Origin: a bacterium
Lineage (GTDB): Bacteria > Cyanobacteriota > Vampirovibrionia > Gastranaerophilales > Gastranaerophilaceae
DNA length: 32,919 bases
Assembly (NCBI GenBank): GCA_017409065.1
Contig: JAFQTK010000091.1
Span: 1-32,919 of the forward strand
Direction: 5' to 3'
Shown here: in pieces, positions 21,892-30,675 of the stretch
Position numbering within the stretch: the first letter of the stretch is position 1
Layout: every line of letters begins with the position of its first letter
Notes under the pieces: generated by a model
Database searches by the model: none
Seen by the model: only the letters and a program-made list of their open reading frames with translations
What the model was told of the DNA's origin: nothing
Program-made: the position numbers and the translations under genes

Positions 21892-23289
21892 TTATCCTTC
21901 TATGGTAGATACATTTTTTGCTATTCTTTTAAGTTGTTCCATTTTTTCGGTAGAGTTTGTTTCTATATATATCCTTAGTAGTGGTTCGGTTCCGCTAGGT
22001 CTTACTAGTAACCAACTTTTACCGTCGCTAAGGTATAATTTTATTCCGTCTTTTCGTCCTATTTTTTTGATACCCAAAAGCTCGTGCAACTTCATATCTG
22101 AGCTGAATTTTTCTATTATTTCGTTCATTTCGCTTTTGTTGTCCAATTTTATGTCTAATCTATCATTTATGAATTTTTCACCTATGAAATCATGTAATTC
22201 TTCTTGTAGTTCATAGAGTTTTTTGTCTGTTTTAGATAACATATCAAGAATTAACAAATTAGCAAGTAAACCATCTTTTTCTGGGATATGCCCTTTTATG
22301 CTTAATCCCCCTGATTCTTCACCTGCAATAATTACATCATTTTCTCTCATTGCTTGACCCACATGTTTAAAACCGACAGGGGTTTCAATCAGCCCTATAC
22401 CTAATTTCATCGCAAGAATATCGTGCATCAAACTTGCACCTACGGTTTTTACATACTTACCTGATAATTTTTTATTTTTTACAAGGTGAATAAGTAACAG
22501 TCCCATAACTTCGTTTGGTGTAACGTATTCGCCTAATTCGTTTATAACACCGTATCTATCAGCATCACCATCATTCGATAGTCCAATCGAGTTTGGAGTA
22601 GATTTAACTTTTTCAATTAGTTCTTTAAGGTATTTAGGTTTAGGCTCAGGTAGCCCTCCTCCAAAATTTATATCTCTGTAATTGTGTAAAATTTCGTACT
22701 TTATTCCTTTATCATCAAGAATTTTGTCAAAATAGCCTGTTGCTGCGGAGTATAGTGAATCAAATATAATATTTTTCTCAAGTTTTTTTATGCTGTTAAA
22801 ATCTACTACTTCTTGTAAATGCTCAGCGTATTCATCGAAAAATGTTTTTGTAGTTAATGTTCCGTTTGTGTTTGTGGGCATTTTTATACCGATATTACTT
22901 ACAATTTTTTCTGTTATTTCAGAAGTTGCAGGTCCGGCATAATCGGGGATATATTTAATTCCAAGGTATTCCGGCGGGTTATGAGATGCTGTAAACATTA
23001 TGGCAGAAGCATTCAATGTCTTTGCATAAAAAGCTAAAACAGGAGTGGGTAAAAATTTTTCGCTTAATATAACGTTGAAACCTATGTTGGTCAATATTTT
23101 TGCAGAAAACTCGGCATAGTAATCTGCCTTGTTTCTGGGGTCGTAGCCAATTATAATTTTCTTACTTAGCCCAAATTCGTCATATACATATTTGGCTATT
23201 GCATTGATTACGGATTCAACATTTTTATCGTTAAATTCCTTATCCGTAATTGCTCTCCAACCGTCAGTTCCGAACTTTATATTTGCCAT
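21892..23289 (-). CDS. Phosphoglucomutase/phosphomannomutase family
   Basis: 465 aa. Interconverts hexose 1- and 6-phosphates, supplying sugar nucleotides for envelope glycans. The phosphoserine is Ser102 in TASHNPPEYLG, the magnesium site is SNDGDADRYG (Asp240, 242, 244), the sugar-binding loop is GEESGGLSIKG, and the phosphate-binding loop RPSGTEPLLRIY is near the C-terminus, in the order of the alpha-D-phosphohexomutase family. FGTDGWRAI near the start is also diagnostic. The substrate (glucose, mannose or glucosamine phosphates) cannot be read from sequence. Ribosome-binding site AGGAG lies before the ATG. Leads the pgm-yhcH-lepB-C_GCAxxG operon, divergent from pheA. Confidence 0.94.
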   Translation of the reverse strand: MANIKFGTDGWRAITDKEFNDKNVESVINAIAKYVYDEFGLSKKIIIGYDPRNKADYYAEFSAKILTNIGFNVILSEKFLPTPVLAFYAKTLNASAIMFTASHNPPEYLGIKYIPDYAGPATSEITEKIVSNIGIKMPTNTNGTLTTKTFFDEYAEHLQEVVDFNSIKKLEKNIIFDSLYSAATGYFDKILDDKGIKYEILHNYRDINFGGGLPEPKPKYLKELIEKVKSTPNSIGLSNDGDADRYGVINELGEYVTPNEVMGLLLIHLVKNKKLSGKYVKTVGASLMHDILAMKLGIGLIETPVGFKHVGQAMRENDVIIAGEESGGLSIKGHIPEKDGLLANLLILDMLSKTDKKLYELQEELHDFIGEKFINDRLDIKLDNKSEMNEIIEKFSSDMKLHELLGIKKIGRKDGIKLYLSDGKSWLLVRPSGTEPLLRIYIETNSTEKMEQLKRIAKNVSTIEG

Positions 23290-23311
23290 GCTTTGCTCCT
23301 TTTTGTATAAT
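23283..23311 (+). promoter_or_regulatory. Promoter of pheA
   Basis: TTGCCA (23283-23288), 17-bp spacer, TATAAT (23306-23311). The -35 overlaps the first codons of the divergent pgm gene. Predicted start near 23318. Confidence 0.6.
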
Positions 23312-23338
23312 CATACAAGATAAGCACTCGAGATACAA

Positions 23339-24199
23339 ATGTTTGAAGATAAATCACTAAAAAAAATTCTATTCTTTGGACCTAGAGGTTCATACACAGA
23401 ACAAGCTAAAGAAAAATTTATTGAGAAGTATGGATTGTTAACATCAGAAACTGAGTCCATGCCTACAATTATTTCTTTGTTACATAAAATTGACGAGTAT
23501 GAAGATGATAATTTGTTGGCAGTTATTCCAATAGAAAACTCAATAGAAGGTGTTGTCCATGAAACTTTGGATAATCTTGCAAGGTTAAAAGACAAGAATA
23601 TAAAAATTTTGTCTGAAGTTGTAATCCCGATTTCACATTGTTTGATAACTAATGCAAAATCCTATGATGAAATACATACAATTGCTTCTTATCCGCAAGG
23701 AATAGCTCAGTGTAGAGAGTTTATTCGAGCTAATCTTAAGCCTGACGTAAAAATAAGAACTGCAAATTCTACCGCACAAGCTGTTAGGGAATTAGCTGAA
23801 TCGGATTCGGGGGTTGCAGCTATTGCCAGTGAAATTGCTGCAAGTATCTATGGTTTTCCCATATTGTCAAAAGGTATTAATGATGAAAAAGATAACAAAA
23901 CCCGTTTTATTTTAATTGGTCGTGGTGATACACCCAGAACTGGGAATGATAAGACAAGTATAACTTTTTCTACTGAAAATAAACCTGGGGCATTGAACCG
24001 AGTTTTGAATATTTTAGACTCTTATAATATAAATATGTCTTATATTCTTTCAAGACCATCTAAAAGGATTTTAGGAGAGTACACTTTTTACATGGATTTT
24101 GATGGGCATGTTAAAGACATGGAAATTGCAAAAGCACTTTTTGAAATCCTTCAGCACACAAAATATTTTCGGCATATGGGTTCTTACGCTAAGTTTTAG
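23339..24199 (+). CDS. pheA: Prephenate dehydratase
   Basis: Converts prephenate to phenylpyruvate in phenylalanine synthesis. 286 aa, monofunctional, without a chorismate mutase domain. The catalytic domain opens with FFGPRGSYTEQA, then IPIENSIEGVVHETLDNL, HCLITNAKSYDEIHTI and the Thr-Arg-Phe motif in NKTRFILIG. From about residue 200 an ACT regulatory domain follows (SITFSTENKPGALNRVLNIL, then NMSYILSRPSK), usually the phenylalanine-sensing site. The ACT domain suggests feedback inhibition by phenylalanine. Start at ATG 23339 with a weak ribosome-binding site. Confidence 0.95.
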   Translation: MFEDKSLKKILFFGPRGSYTEQAKEKFIEKYGLLTSETESMPTIISLLHKIDEYEDDNLLAVIPIENSIEGVVHETLDNLARLKDKNIKILSEVVIPISHCLITNAKSYDEIHTIASYPQGIAQCREFIRANLKPDVKIRTANSTAQAVRELAESDSGVAAIASEIAASIYGFPILSKGINDEKDNKTRFILIGRGDTPRTGNDKTSITFSTENKPGALNRVLNILDSYNINMSYILSRPSKRILGEYTFYMDFDGHVKDMEIAKALFEILQHTKYFRHMGSYAKF

Positions 24200-24240
24200 T
24201 GCTTATTTGCCTTGAGTTAGTTGATGTATTTATTTTGTGC

Positions 24241-24271
24241 TTGACATTAAATTTTTACTTGCTACTATAAT
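24241..24271 (+). promoter_or_regulatory. Promoter of tRNA-Val
   Basis: TTGACA (24241-24246) and TATAAT (24266-24271) with a 19-bp spacer, about 10 bases before the mature tRNA end. Confidence 0.55.
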
Positions 24272-24280
24272 ATTACGCAA

Positions 24281-24356
24281 GGGCGTTTAGCTCAGTTGGT
24301 AGAGCGCTTCCCTTACAAGGAAGATGTCGGGAGTTCGAGCCTCTCAACGCCCACCA
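24281..24356 (+). tRNA. tRNA-Val (TAC)
   Basis: 76 nt with encoded CCA. Acceptor arms GGGCGTT and AACGCCC pair over 7 bp, discriminator A. D-loop AGTTGGTAGA, anticodon loop with TAC between CTTCC and GGAAG-type stems, T-loop GTTCGAGCC. Confidence 0.96.
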
Positions 24357-24361
24357 TTAAT

Positions 24362-24384
24362 AAGAGGCATTAAGCCTCTTTTTT
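24362..24384 (+). terminator. Intrinsic terminator after tRNA-Val
   Basis: AAGAGGC (24362-24368), loop ATTAA, GCCTCTT (24374-24380), followed by four Ts. Confidence 0.85.
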
Positions 24385-24400
24385 AGTATTTAGGTATTTT

Positions 24401-25354
24401 ATGAAACGTATTCTTGTTATAGCTCCACAATTTATTGGTGACAGTGTTCTTGCGATTCCTTTTTTGCGAGAATTGAAAAAGCATGTCGGTCGTTGTGAGG
24501 TTGATGTTATTTCTAAAAATGCGGGTTGTTTTGTTTTTTCAAAGTGTCCGTATGTTAGTCATGTTTACGATTGGAATAAGCTTAATATTTGGGAGTTAAG
24601 AGCGAAAAAGTACGACAAGGCTTATGTTCTAAAACGTTCTTTGTCTGCTGCTTTATTGGCTTTTAAGCTTGGTATTTCTGATACTATTGGATTTGATGGT
24701 CAATTTAGACATTTTTTCCTTAAGAAAACTGTTAAATATAGAAGATATGAAGGTAAACATGAATTAGAGCATTTTATGGATGTGTTGAAGGCTGATTATG
24801 TTGAAATTAACAGTAATAAACTTGAATATTATGAAGATGAAAATGCTATAAATAATGTTAGAAAATATTTTGGTAATAGAAAAAGAGCTTTGATTGTTGC
24901 TTGTTCGTCTACTCCTGTAAAAAACTGGAGTGTTGATAATTTTTCGGATGTTTTGAGCTATCTGGTAAACAATGGTTATGAGGTTTATTTTGCAGGTTTA
25001 GAAAAAGAGCGTGCTTATTGTGATGAAATAATTTCAAAAGAATTTTCCCCCTATGTGAAAAATCTTTGCGGAGTTTTGTCTTTAAATGAAACATTTGCTT
25101 TAGTTTCACAGATGCATCTTGTTTTTGGAGTTGATAGCGGTTTTTGTCACTTAGGGGCTGCGTTTGGAAAAAAGGTTGTAACTCTGTTTGGACCAACCGA
25201 TATTGAGCAGTGGGCACCTATCGGAGGAAGTGTAATAACATTGAATAAGGTTTGTTCTCCTTGTTTACATCCAAAACGTTGCAAAGAAAATTATTCCTGT
25301 ATGAAGGAATTATCTTCTGCCCATGTCATTTCGGAGTTGGAAAGAATATTGTAA
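24401..25354 (+). CDS. Glycosyltransferase family 9 (heptosyltransferase II-like)
   Basis: 317 aa. N-terminal RILVIAPQFIGDSVLAIPFL is the GT9 acceptor-side motif, and IGFDGQFRHFF follows the domain linker. The C-terminal half has CSSTPVKNWSVDNFSDVL and FGVDSGFCHLGAAFGKKVVTLFGPTD, the donor-binding D/ESGxxHxxAA region. A tail with Cys pairs (VCSPCLHPKRCKENYSCM) matches the Cys-rich end of the GT9 enzyme at 15205, suggesting paralogs acting in succession on the same LPS core. It resembles the WaaF type more than WaaC. The start is ATG 24401; upstream is only the tRNA terminator. Donor sugar not determined. Confidence 0.92.
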   Translation: MKRILVIAPQFIGDSVLAIPFLRELKKHVGRCEVDVISKNAGCFVFSKCPYVSHVYDWNKLNIWELRAKKYDKAYVLKRSLSAALLAFKLGISDTIGFDGQFRHFFLKKTVKYRRYEGKHELEHFMDVLKADYVEINSNKLEYYEDENAINNVRKYFGNRKRALIVACSSTPVKNWSVDNFSDVLSYLVNNGYEVYFAGLEKERAYCDEIISKEFSPYVKNLCGVLSLNETFALVSQMHLVFGVDSGFCHLGAAFGKKVVTLFGPTDIEQWAPIGGSVITLNKVCSPCLHPKRCKENYSCMKELSSAHVISELERIL

Positions 25355-25424
25355 AATTCTTTTAATTTTTTGCCATAATTTATAGAATCCAGTAAGATGT
25401 AATTATATTTTATGGGGAAATTTT

Positions 25425-26963
25425 ATGCGAAATTTATTGTTAATATTGTCGGTATTTTTATTTTTTTCTGTGAATAGTTCGTTCGCATGGACAAATGATG
25501 CAAGAACTCTGTTCAATGACGGATAAGCTAATATAATGGTAGTAAATATCAGGACTTTTTCTGCCGAAGACACTAACAAAAATGAGATTGTAGAGATAGA
25601 AAAAGGTGAAAAACCAGGGACTTTTACAGGTGCAATAAAAAGACTTGATAATTTAGTTTGGCATGGAATAAATACAATACATCTTTTACCTATCACTCCG
25701 GTAGGGAAGTTAAAAGCGTTGGGTACTGCGGGGTCTTTGTATGCAATGGATGATTTTGCCTCTATCAATCCTCAGTTTGATGATGTAGATAATCCAATGA
25801 CTGTTTACGAGGAGGCAAAGCTATTTATTTCTGAAGCTCATAAACGTGGTATAAGAGTTATAATTGATTTACCAAGTTGTGGTTCTTATGACATGTTTTT
25901 AAGAAAACCGGAACTTTTTGCGGTAAATTCTGAAGGAAAAAGCATCACTCCTGCGGATTGGACTGATGTTCGATTGTTTAAAACACAAGAAAAAGACGGT
26001 TCTTTGAATACGGAGCTGTTTGAGTTGCATAAGTCTTTCGTTGATATGGTTAAAGATTTAGGTGCTGATGGTATAAGAGCAGATGTTGCTACAATAAAAC
26101 CTTATGAGTTTTGGCAAATGTTAATATCTTACGCAAGACGTAATGATTCCGAGTTTTTATTTATTGCTGAAGCATCTCCGGCGTGGACTGAAGCTGTCAC
26201 TCAGGAAGCTGTTTTTACCCCTTATGATAAACTTGTTAGTGCCGGATTTGATGGCTATTTGGGAAATTTTATGAATTATCAAAAGTTTAGTTCCGCAGCT
26301 GATTTGTTTAAAGCTTATGATGAGGCTCAATCTTTAGCTAATCGTTATGATGCTAAAAAATCTATAATATTGAATTTTGCAACACATGATGATTTAAGTC
26401 CTGTTTTGGTTAATTCTAATTATCCGTCGCAGTTACTGTGGTTAGCTGCAACTTTGCCTGGAAATATGTATTTTGTTAATGGTTTTTTAACTGGTGATTT
26501 TTACATATACAGTTATGCGAATAAGTCGGCAGAAAAAACTTATACTGATGATGACAGTTATTATGTACATAAGGGAAAATTTGATATATTTAATTATTCT
26601 CGTAGACCGGGTGGGAACAATAATGCTTTGGCTATGGAATATGTTAATGCTGTCAGATTAAAAAGTATGTTTGCTGAATTGTTGAAAACAAAACCAAATT
26701 TCCTCAAATCTACTGATAAAAATATCTTCGCCTATGAATATTCTAAAGATAATGTAAAAATGGTTGTTATTCTCAATCATAATCCTGAAGTTGAAGTTTC
26801 AGGAACGGTTAATTATAGAGGTGTAGATAATTTTGAGCAATTAATTCCCATAGCATATTCAAATGGTTTAATTACCTTTGAAAAAGGAAAGTTTGATGTG
26901 CGTTTGGCACCTTCAGGCATTGCTGTATTTATCAGTAATAATCAGTATAGCCAAAAAAAATAA
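25425..26963 (+). pseudogene. Secreted GH13-family (alpha-amylase-like) protein interrupted by one in-frame stop
   Basis: One reading frame from ATG 25425 encodes a signal peptide (MRNLLLILSVFLFFSVNSSF, cleavage about residue 21-22), then the mature start TNDARTLFNDG, then TAA at 25524-25526, then without a frame change ANI and the amylase-like body. A Met at 25536 permits 475 aa after the stop, but its upstream context is weak and it would lack the signal peptide. The body is a GH13 TIM barrel: region II GIRADVATI (Asp183 in 25536 numbering), region III FIAEASPAW (Glu212) and region IV FATHDDLSP (His284-Asp285), so the catalytic Asp, Glu and Asp are kept, whereas region I (VIIDLPSCGS) lacks the usual Asn-His. 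An AAA to TAA change would explain the stop. Alternatives are a sequencing error or a cytoplasmic protein started at 25536. Confidence 0.8.
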
Positions 26964-27008
26964 ACTATTATATAATATAAGACATGAAGATGATATAAGG
27001 ACTAAAAA

Positions 27009-27356
27009 ATGGCAAAACACAATGATACAATTCCTGTTGAAGTAAGTATTTTGACGGTAGACCACGACATTAAAGGTACTGTACACGTTGCAAAATATAC
27101 AAATTCTAATCGTGATTTGACAGATTTATTGAATGATAAAGAGAGAAGATTTTTGGCGGTAACGAATGTTGAAATTTATGCAAAAAATTCCAACATGCCT
27201 CCTCGCCGTTATAATTTCTTGGAGATTCATATGGATTATATCTTGCTTGTTCACCCAACTACTCAAGCTGTATTCAAAGAATCAGGCAAAGCACAGGAAG
27301 ATATTGCAAGATTTAGAGAACTAAGAAACAAATTAGGTCAAACTAAACCTTTTTAG
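27009..27356 (+). CDS. Conserved small beta-rich protein of unknown function
   Basis: 115 aa. I do not name the family. The sequence is beta-strand rich: VEVSILTVDHDIKGTVHV, then LTDLLNDKERRFLAVTNVEI, a short hydrophilic loop (AKNSNMPPRRYNFLEIHMD), YILLVHP, and a charged C-terminal helix (QEDIARFRELRNKLG). The pattern of a first strand, LLN/ERFLALT core and an I/V-rich final strand looks like a small beta domain found in several bacterial phyla. The ATG has AAGGA 8 bases upstream. It is 12 bases ahead of the next gene and probably cotranscribed with it. TATAAT-like sequence near 26970 may be the promoter. Confidence 0.75.
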   Translation: MAKHNDTIPVEVSILTVDHDIKGTVHVAKYTNSNRDLTDLLNDKERRFLAVTNVEIYAKNSNMPPRRYNFLEIHMDYILLVHPTTQAVFKESGKAQEDIARFRELRNKLGQTKPF

Positions 27357-27368
27357 AAAGAGATTAAA

Positions 27369-28433
27369 ATGAAAGTTGGAATACCCCGAGCATTAATATA
27401 CTACAACTATTATCCGTTTTGGTGCGGCTTTTTCAAAGCTTTGGGCATCGAGGTCGTTTTGTCAGATAAAACAACAAAACAAACGATGTCAGATGGTTCT
27501 GCACTCGTTGTTACTGAAACTTGTTTGCCAATAAAAGTTTATGTCGGACATGTTTTGAATCTCTTGGATAAAGGTGTTGATACAATTTTTATTCCATCTA
27601 TTCAGTCCGTTGCTCACAAGATTTACAATTGCTCTAAAATTCGTGCGTTACCTGATTTAATAAGAAACGTGGTAAAACGTGATTTTAGAATTGTAGAGGC
27701 TACTTTAGATAAATCAGAAAAAGAGCAAGGTTTGCCTGAGTTTTTAGTTGACATAGCAAAAGAGTTTGGAATTAAAGATGAACAAAGAGTTCGTTCTGCT
27801 CAAGATATGGGGTGGAAAACTTTTAATAATTTTCAAACAATGACTCGTTCGGGAATACATTTTGAAAAGGCTCTTCGAGCTGCAATTAACGGAAATATAA
27901 TTATTCCAAATTCAGAAAAAGAATATGAAGTTTCTATTGCGTTGATATCACATGGTTATAATATCTATGATGATAGAGTTTCTATGAAAATATTTGATAA
28001 GTTGGAAAATTTAGGTGTTAAAGTTTATACATATGAACATTTAACAAAAGAACAAGTCGTTGAAGGCTTCTCTACTTTAGGTGTAGAAAGTGCTTATTGG
28101 GCAAATGAATCAGAAATGACAGGGGCAGCAGGTCATTATTTGAGAAATTCAAAAGTAGATGGCTTAATTACAATAACGGCATTTGGCTGTGGACCTGATT
28201 CAATTATGGTTGATAGAATTGTTCGTAATGCAAAGAAATTCGAAAAACCTGTGTTGGGGTTGACTTTGGATGAACATACCGGTGAAGCTGGTTTTGTTAC
28301 AAGAATTGAAGCGTTTATTGATATGCTTTTAAGAAAAAAACGAGTAAGTGCTGCTAATCCGAAAGTAGTTGAACAACAAGAACAAGAAGTTGTTATTAAA
28401 CGTCCTAATTTCGACAATATTCCTATTGTTTAG
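27369..28433 (+). CDS. CoA-dehydratase activator-like protein (DUF2229/COG3581 type)
   Basis: 354 aa. It resembles the DUF2229 half of 2-hydroxyacyl-CoA dehydratase activator proteins: VGIPRALIYYNYYPFWCGFF at the start, VVTETCLPIKVYVGHVLNLL with a conserved Cys, then IPSIQSVAHKIYNCSKI with another, and later FGCGPDSIMVDRIVRNAKKF and LTLDEHTGEAGFVTRIEAFIDML. The Cys residues may bind an iron-sulfur cluster. In larger activators this module lies beside an ASKHA ATPase; here the ATPase half is absent, so it is a stand-alone version whose role is unclear. Ribosome-binding site AAAGAG lies 6-7 bases upstream. Overlaps the convergent histidine kinase gene by 11 bases. Confidence 0.85.
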   Translation: MKVGIPRALIYYNYYPFWCGFFKALGIEVVLSDKTTKQTMSDGSALVVTETCLPIKVYVGHVLNLLDKGVDTIFIPSIQSVAHKIYNCSKIRALPDLIRNVVKRDFRIVEATLDKSEKEQGLPEFLVDIAKEFGIKDEQRVRSAQDMGWKTFNNFQTMTRSGIHFEKALRAAINGNIIIPNSEKEYEVSIALISHGYNIYDDRVSMKIFDKLENLGVKVYTYEHLTKEQVVEGFSTLGVESAYWANESEMTGAAGHYLRNSKVDGLITITAFGCGPDSIMVDRIVRNAKKFEKPVLGLTLDEHTGEAGFVTRIEAFIDMLLRKKRVSAANPKVVEQQEQEVVIKRPNFDNIPIV

Positions 28434-30237
28434 CAGTAGTCAAGTGTTGGTTTTGATTTTTGGGTAGTTTAAACGTAAATGTTGTACCCTTACCAATTTT
28501 GCTTTGTACAGTAATATCTCCACCGTGTGCGTTTATTAGAGTTTTTGAAATATAAAGTCCTAGTCCTGTGCCTACTTTTCTGTATTTTTTTGCTAGAGTA
28601 ACGTTTCGGTCAAAAATATGACATAGGTCTTTTTCTTCAATACCGTAGCCTGTATCTGTCAAACTGGTTATTATCTTTTTGTTTATTTCAAGAACTTTTA
28701 GGAATATTTCTCCGTGCTTTGGAGTGTATTCTGATGCGTTTGATAAGAGGTTTACTAATACTCTTTTTATTTCTGTCGGAGCAAATTCAAAGTTATCGGT
28801 ATCAGCTTTGTATTCTACTTTGATTTTTTGTTGTTTTTCTATAATTAACGGTTCTATTTCCTTAACTGCATCAAAGATTATTTTTTTATATGATGTTTGC
28901 TCAGGCATGATTTCAATTTTATCTGATGTCGCTTTGTACCTTGTTAGAAGATTGTCTACCATTCTTTTTGTATATGCCCTTGAATTTAATATCTCTGAGA
29001 GAATTTCTTTTTGTTCTTTGTTGAGTGAGCCGAATTTTTCCTCTAATAACATTTTTAAGACGGTTTCTTCTGCTCTTATTGGTGATTTTAAATCGTGTGT
29101 GAGTGTGGCAATAAATGTTTCTTTTTGATCTTCAATCATTAGCTTTTGAGTTATATCTGACAAAATTATGACATAACGTTCGAGAATATTATGCTCATCA
29201 TAAACTTTTGTTATTGTAGTTTCAAAAATTTTATTTTCATTGGTAAAGTTAAATTTGATACTTTTTTCAGTGTTGATTGAAAATGCTCTAATCTTTTCTA
29301 CCGGTATTATAATATTACAACTATCAAAATAATTGAAAAAATATTCGTTTTTATTGAATGGAATATACTGATTTCCACCTGCTAAAACTACAAAATTAGA
29401 GTCGGTTATTATTGATTGGTTAATTGTATTTGTTATTAAACAATCAAGGATTTTATTTTCTGTTGCCAAGTTATCTTGTAGTGCTTTGATTTCTAAAATA
29501 TTTTTTATCATTGCCTTTAAAACATCAATGTTATAAGGTTTTTTAATATAAGAGTATGCTCCGTACTCATATCCTTTCAAATGATTTTTTATTTTCTTTG
29601 AAGCTGATATTAGAATGTATGGAGTGTTTTTGTTTAATTTTGATTCAGCTATTGTTCTTGATATGTTGAATAAGTCATCAGTTGGAGTTTTGCAATCTAT
29701 AATAACAAGATTATATTGGTCTTTTTGAATTTCAACATTGGCATCTTTTGCATTTGTTCTGATAGTAAAAAGAAAATTAGAATCAGAAAGGGCATTTACA
29801 ATGAGTTCGGCATTTATCTTGTCGTCTACTACTAAAAGTATTTTTTTTAAATTTTTATAAGTTATAGCGTCTTTTATATTTATGTCTGTGTTGTCGGGAT
29901 TAATAATATTTGATAGAAGGTTGTTTATATCTGTTGGATATGGAACAACATTATCAAACCCCATTTCATACAGTTTTAATATATTTTCTCTTGATGTGAT
30001 TTTTGTGTATGCCCAAAATTTAGTTTTAAATTTTTTGTATTTGTTAATGAGCATACCTGCGTTTAAGTCAGGAGTATCCACATCTGCAATTATAAAGTGA
30101 GTGTCAGAGTGTATGTCGCTATCCTGTAATCGATTTGCACAAATTACATTATAATCATTCGAAATATTTTTATTTACTGCTTCTGTGATATTTTTATCAG
30201 CATATAGTAATATATTTTTCATCTTCCGCTTTACCAT
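28423..30237 (-). CDS. Hybrid sensor kinase with tandem N-terminal receiver domains
   Basis: 604 aa. The start is the ATG at 30237, with GAGGA 5-6 bases upstream; a frame extending to 30351 lacks a good ribosome-binding site. Residues 4-110 are receiver-like but degenerate (IIADVDTPDLN). Residues about 127-245 are a complete receiver: LLVVDDKINAEL with the acidic pair, LVIIDCKTPTDD with the phosphoacceptor Asp, and IKKPYN with the Lys. A PAS-like segment at about 265-355 follows, then an H-box TLTHDLKSPIRAEE and an ATPase domain (RVLVNLLSNASEYT, VGTGLGLYISKTLINAHGG). No TM helix: a cytoplasmic kinase. It is paralogous to the kinase at 13659, and no separate response regulator lies nearby. Confidence 0.92.
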   Translation of the reverse strand: MVKRKMKNILLYADKNITEAVNKNISNDYNVICANRLQDSDIHSDTHFIIADVDTPDLNAGMLINKYKKFKTKFWAYTKITSRENILKLYEMGFDNVVPYPTDINNLLSNIINPDNTDINIKDAITYKNLKKILLVVDDKINAELIVNALSDSNFLFTIRTNAKDANVEIQKDQYNLVIIDCKTPTDDLFNISRTIAESKLNKNTPYILISASKKIKNHLKGYEYGAYSYIKKPYNIDVLKAMIKNILEIKALQDNLATENKILDCLITNTINQSIITDSNFVVLAGGNQYIPFNKNEYFFNYFDSCNIIIPVEKIRAFSINTEKSIKFNFTNENKIFETTITKVYDEHNILERYVIILSDITQKLMIEDQKETFIATLTHDLKSPIRAEETVLKMLLEEKFGSLNKEQKEILSEILNSRAYTKRMVDNLLTRYKATSDKIEIMPEQTSYKKIIFDAVKEIEPLIIEKQQKIKVEYKADTDNFEFAPTEIKRVLVNLLSNASEYTPKHGEIFLKVLEINKKIITSLTDTGYGIEEKDLCHIFDRNVTLAKKYRKVGTGLGLYISKTLINAHGGDITVQSKIGKGTTFTFKLPKNQNQHLTTAKQ

Positions 30238-30675
30238 TCTTTCCTCACTACTATGATATGATATTTCGGTTAAAATCATATTGCCCGATTGGATTATTCT
30301 TGTTGGGTAATTTTGTAATGTTAAGTGATATATATTAAATTTAGTTAACACTCATGAAATGTAGAGCAGGACTATTTTATATCAAAATCAAGTCTTTTTT
30401 AAGAAAATATTACAAACTTATTGTAAATTTTTAGTTTTTATTTTTTCCTTGTTTGGAGATGATTTTGAGGGATTTTAATTTTTAATGTAAAAAAATACTC
30501 AATTTTATAATCAAACTATTACCTTTTTTAATTGCTTTGAACTACAATAAATTATGTTGAATATGTTTTGGGATTTGTTAGTTCAACATAGCTTTACTCA
30601 TCAAAATACACTAAATGAATGAGTAAAAACTGCTAAAAATAGTAAATAATCAAAATATACTTTGGAGGAATTTAG
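30238..30675. promoter_or_regulatory. Intergenic leader of the adenosyltransferase gene with two hairpins
   Basis: A 438-base non-coding stretch. The last 125 bases hold two 9-bp hairpins: TATGTTGAA (30553-30561) with TTCAACATA (30582-30590), and TTTACTCAT (30593-30601) with ATGAGTAAA (30619-30627), followed by GGAGG before the ATG at 30676. I see no cobalamin riboswitch consensus. The left part is very AT-rich, with no other recognisable feature besides the likely kinase promoter. Confidence 0.45.

Noticed and set aside
30238-30675. Cobalamin riboswitch upstream of cobO
   Set aside because: No GCCACTG box or other B12-box core; only two simple hairpins are visible.
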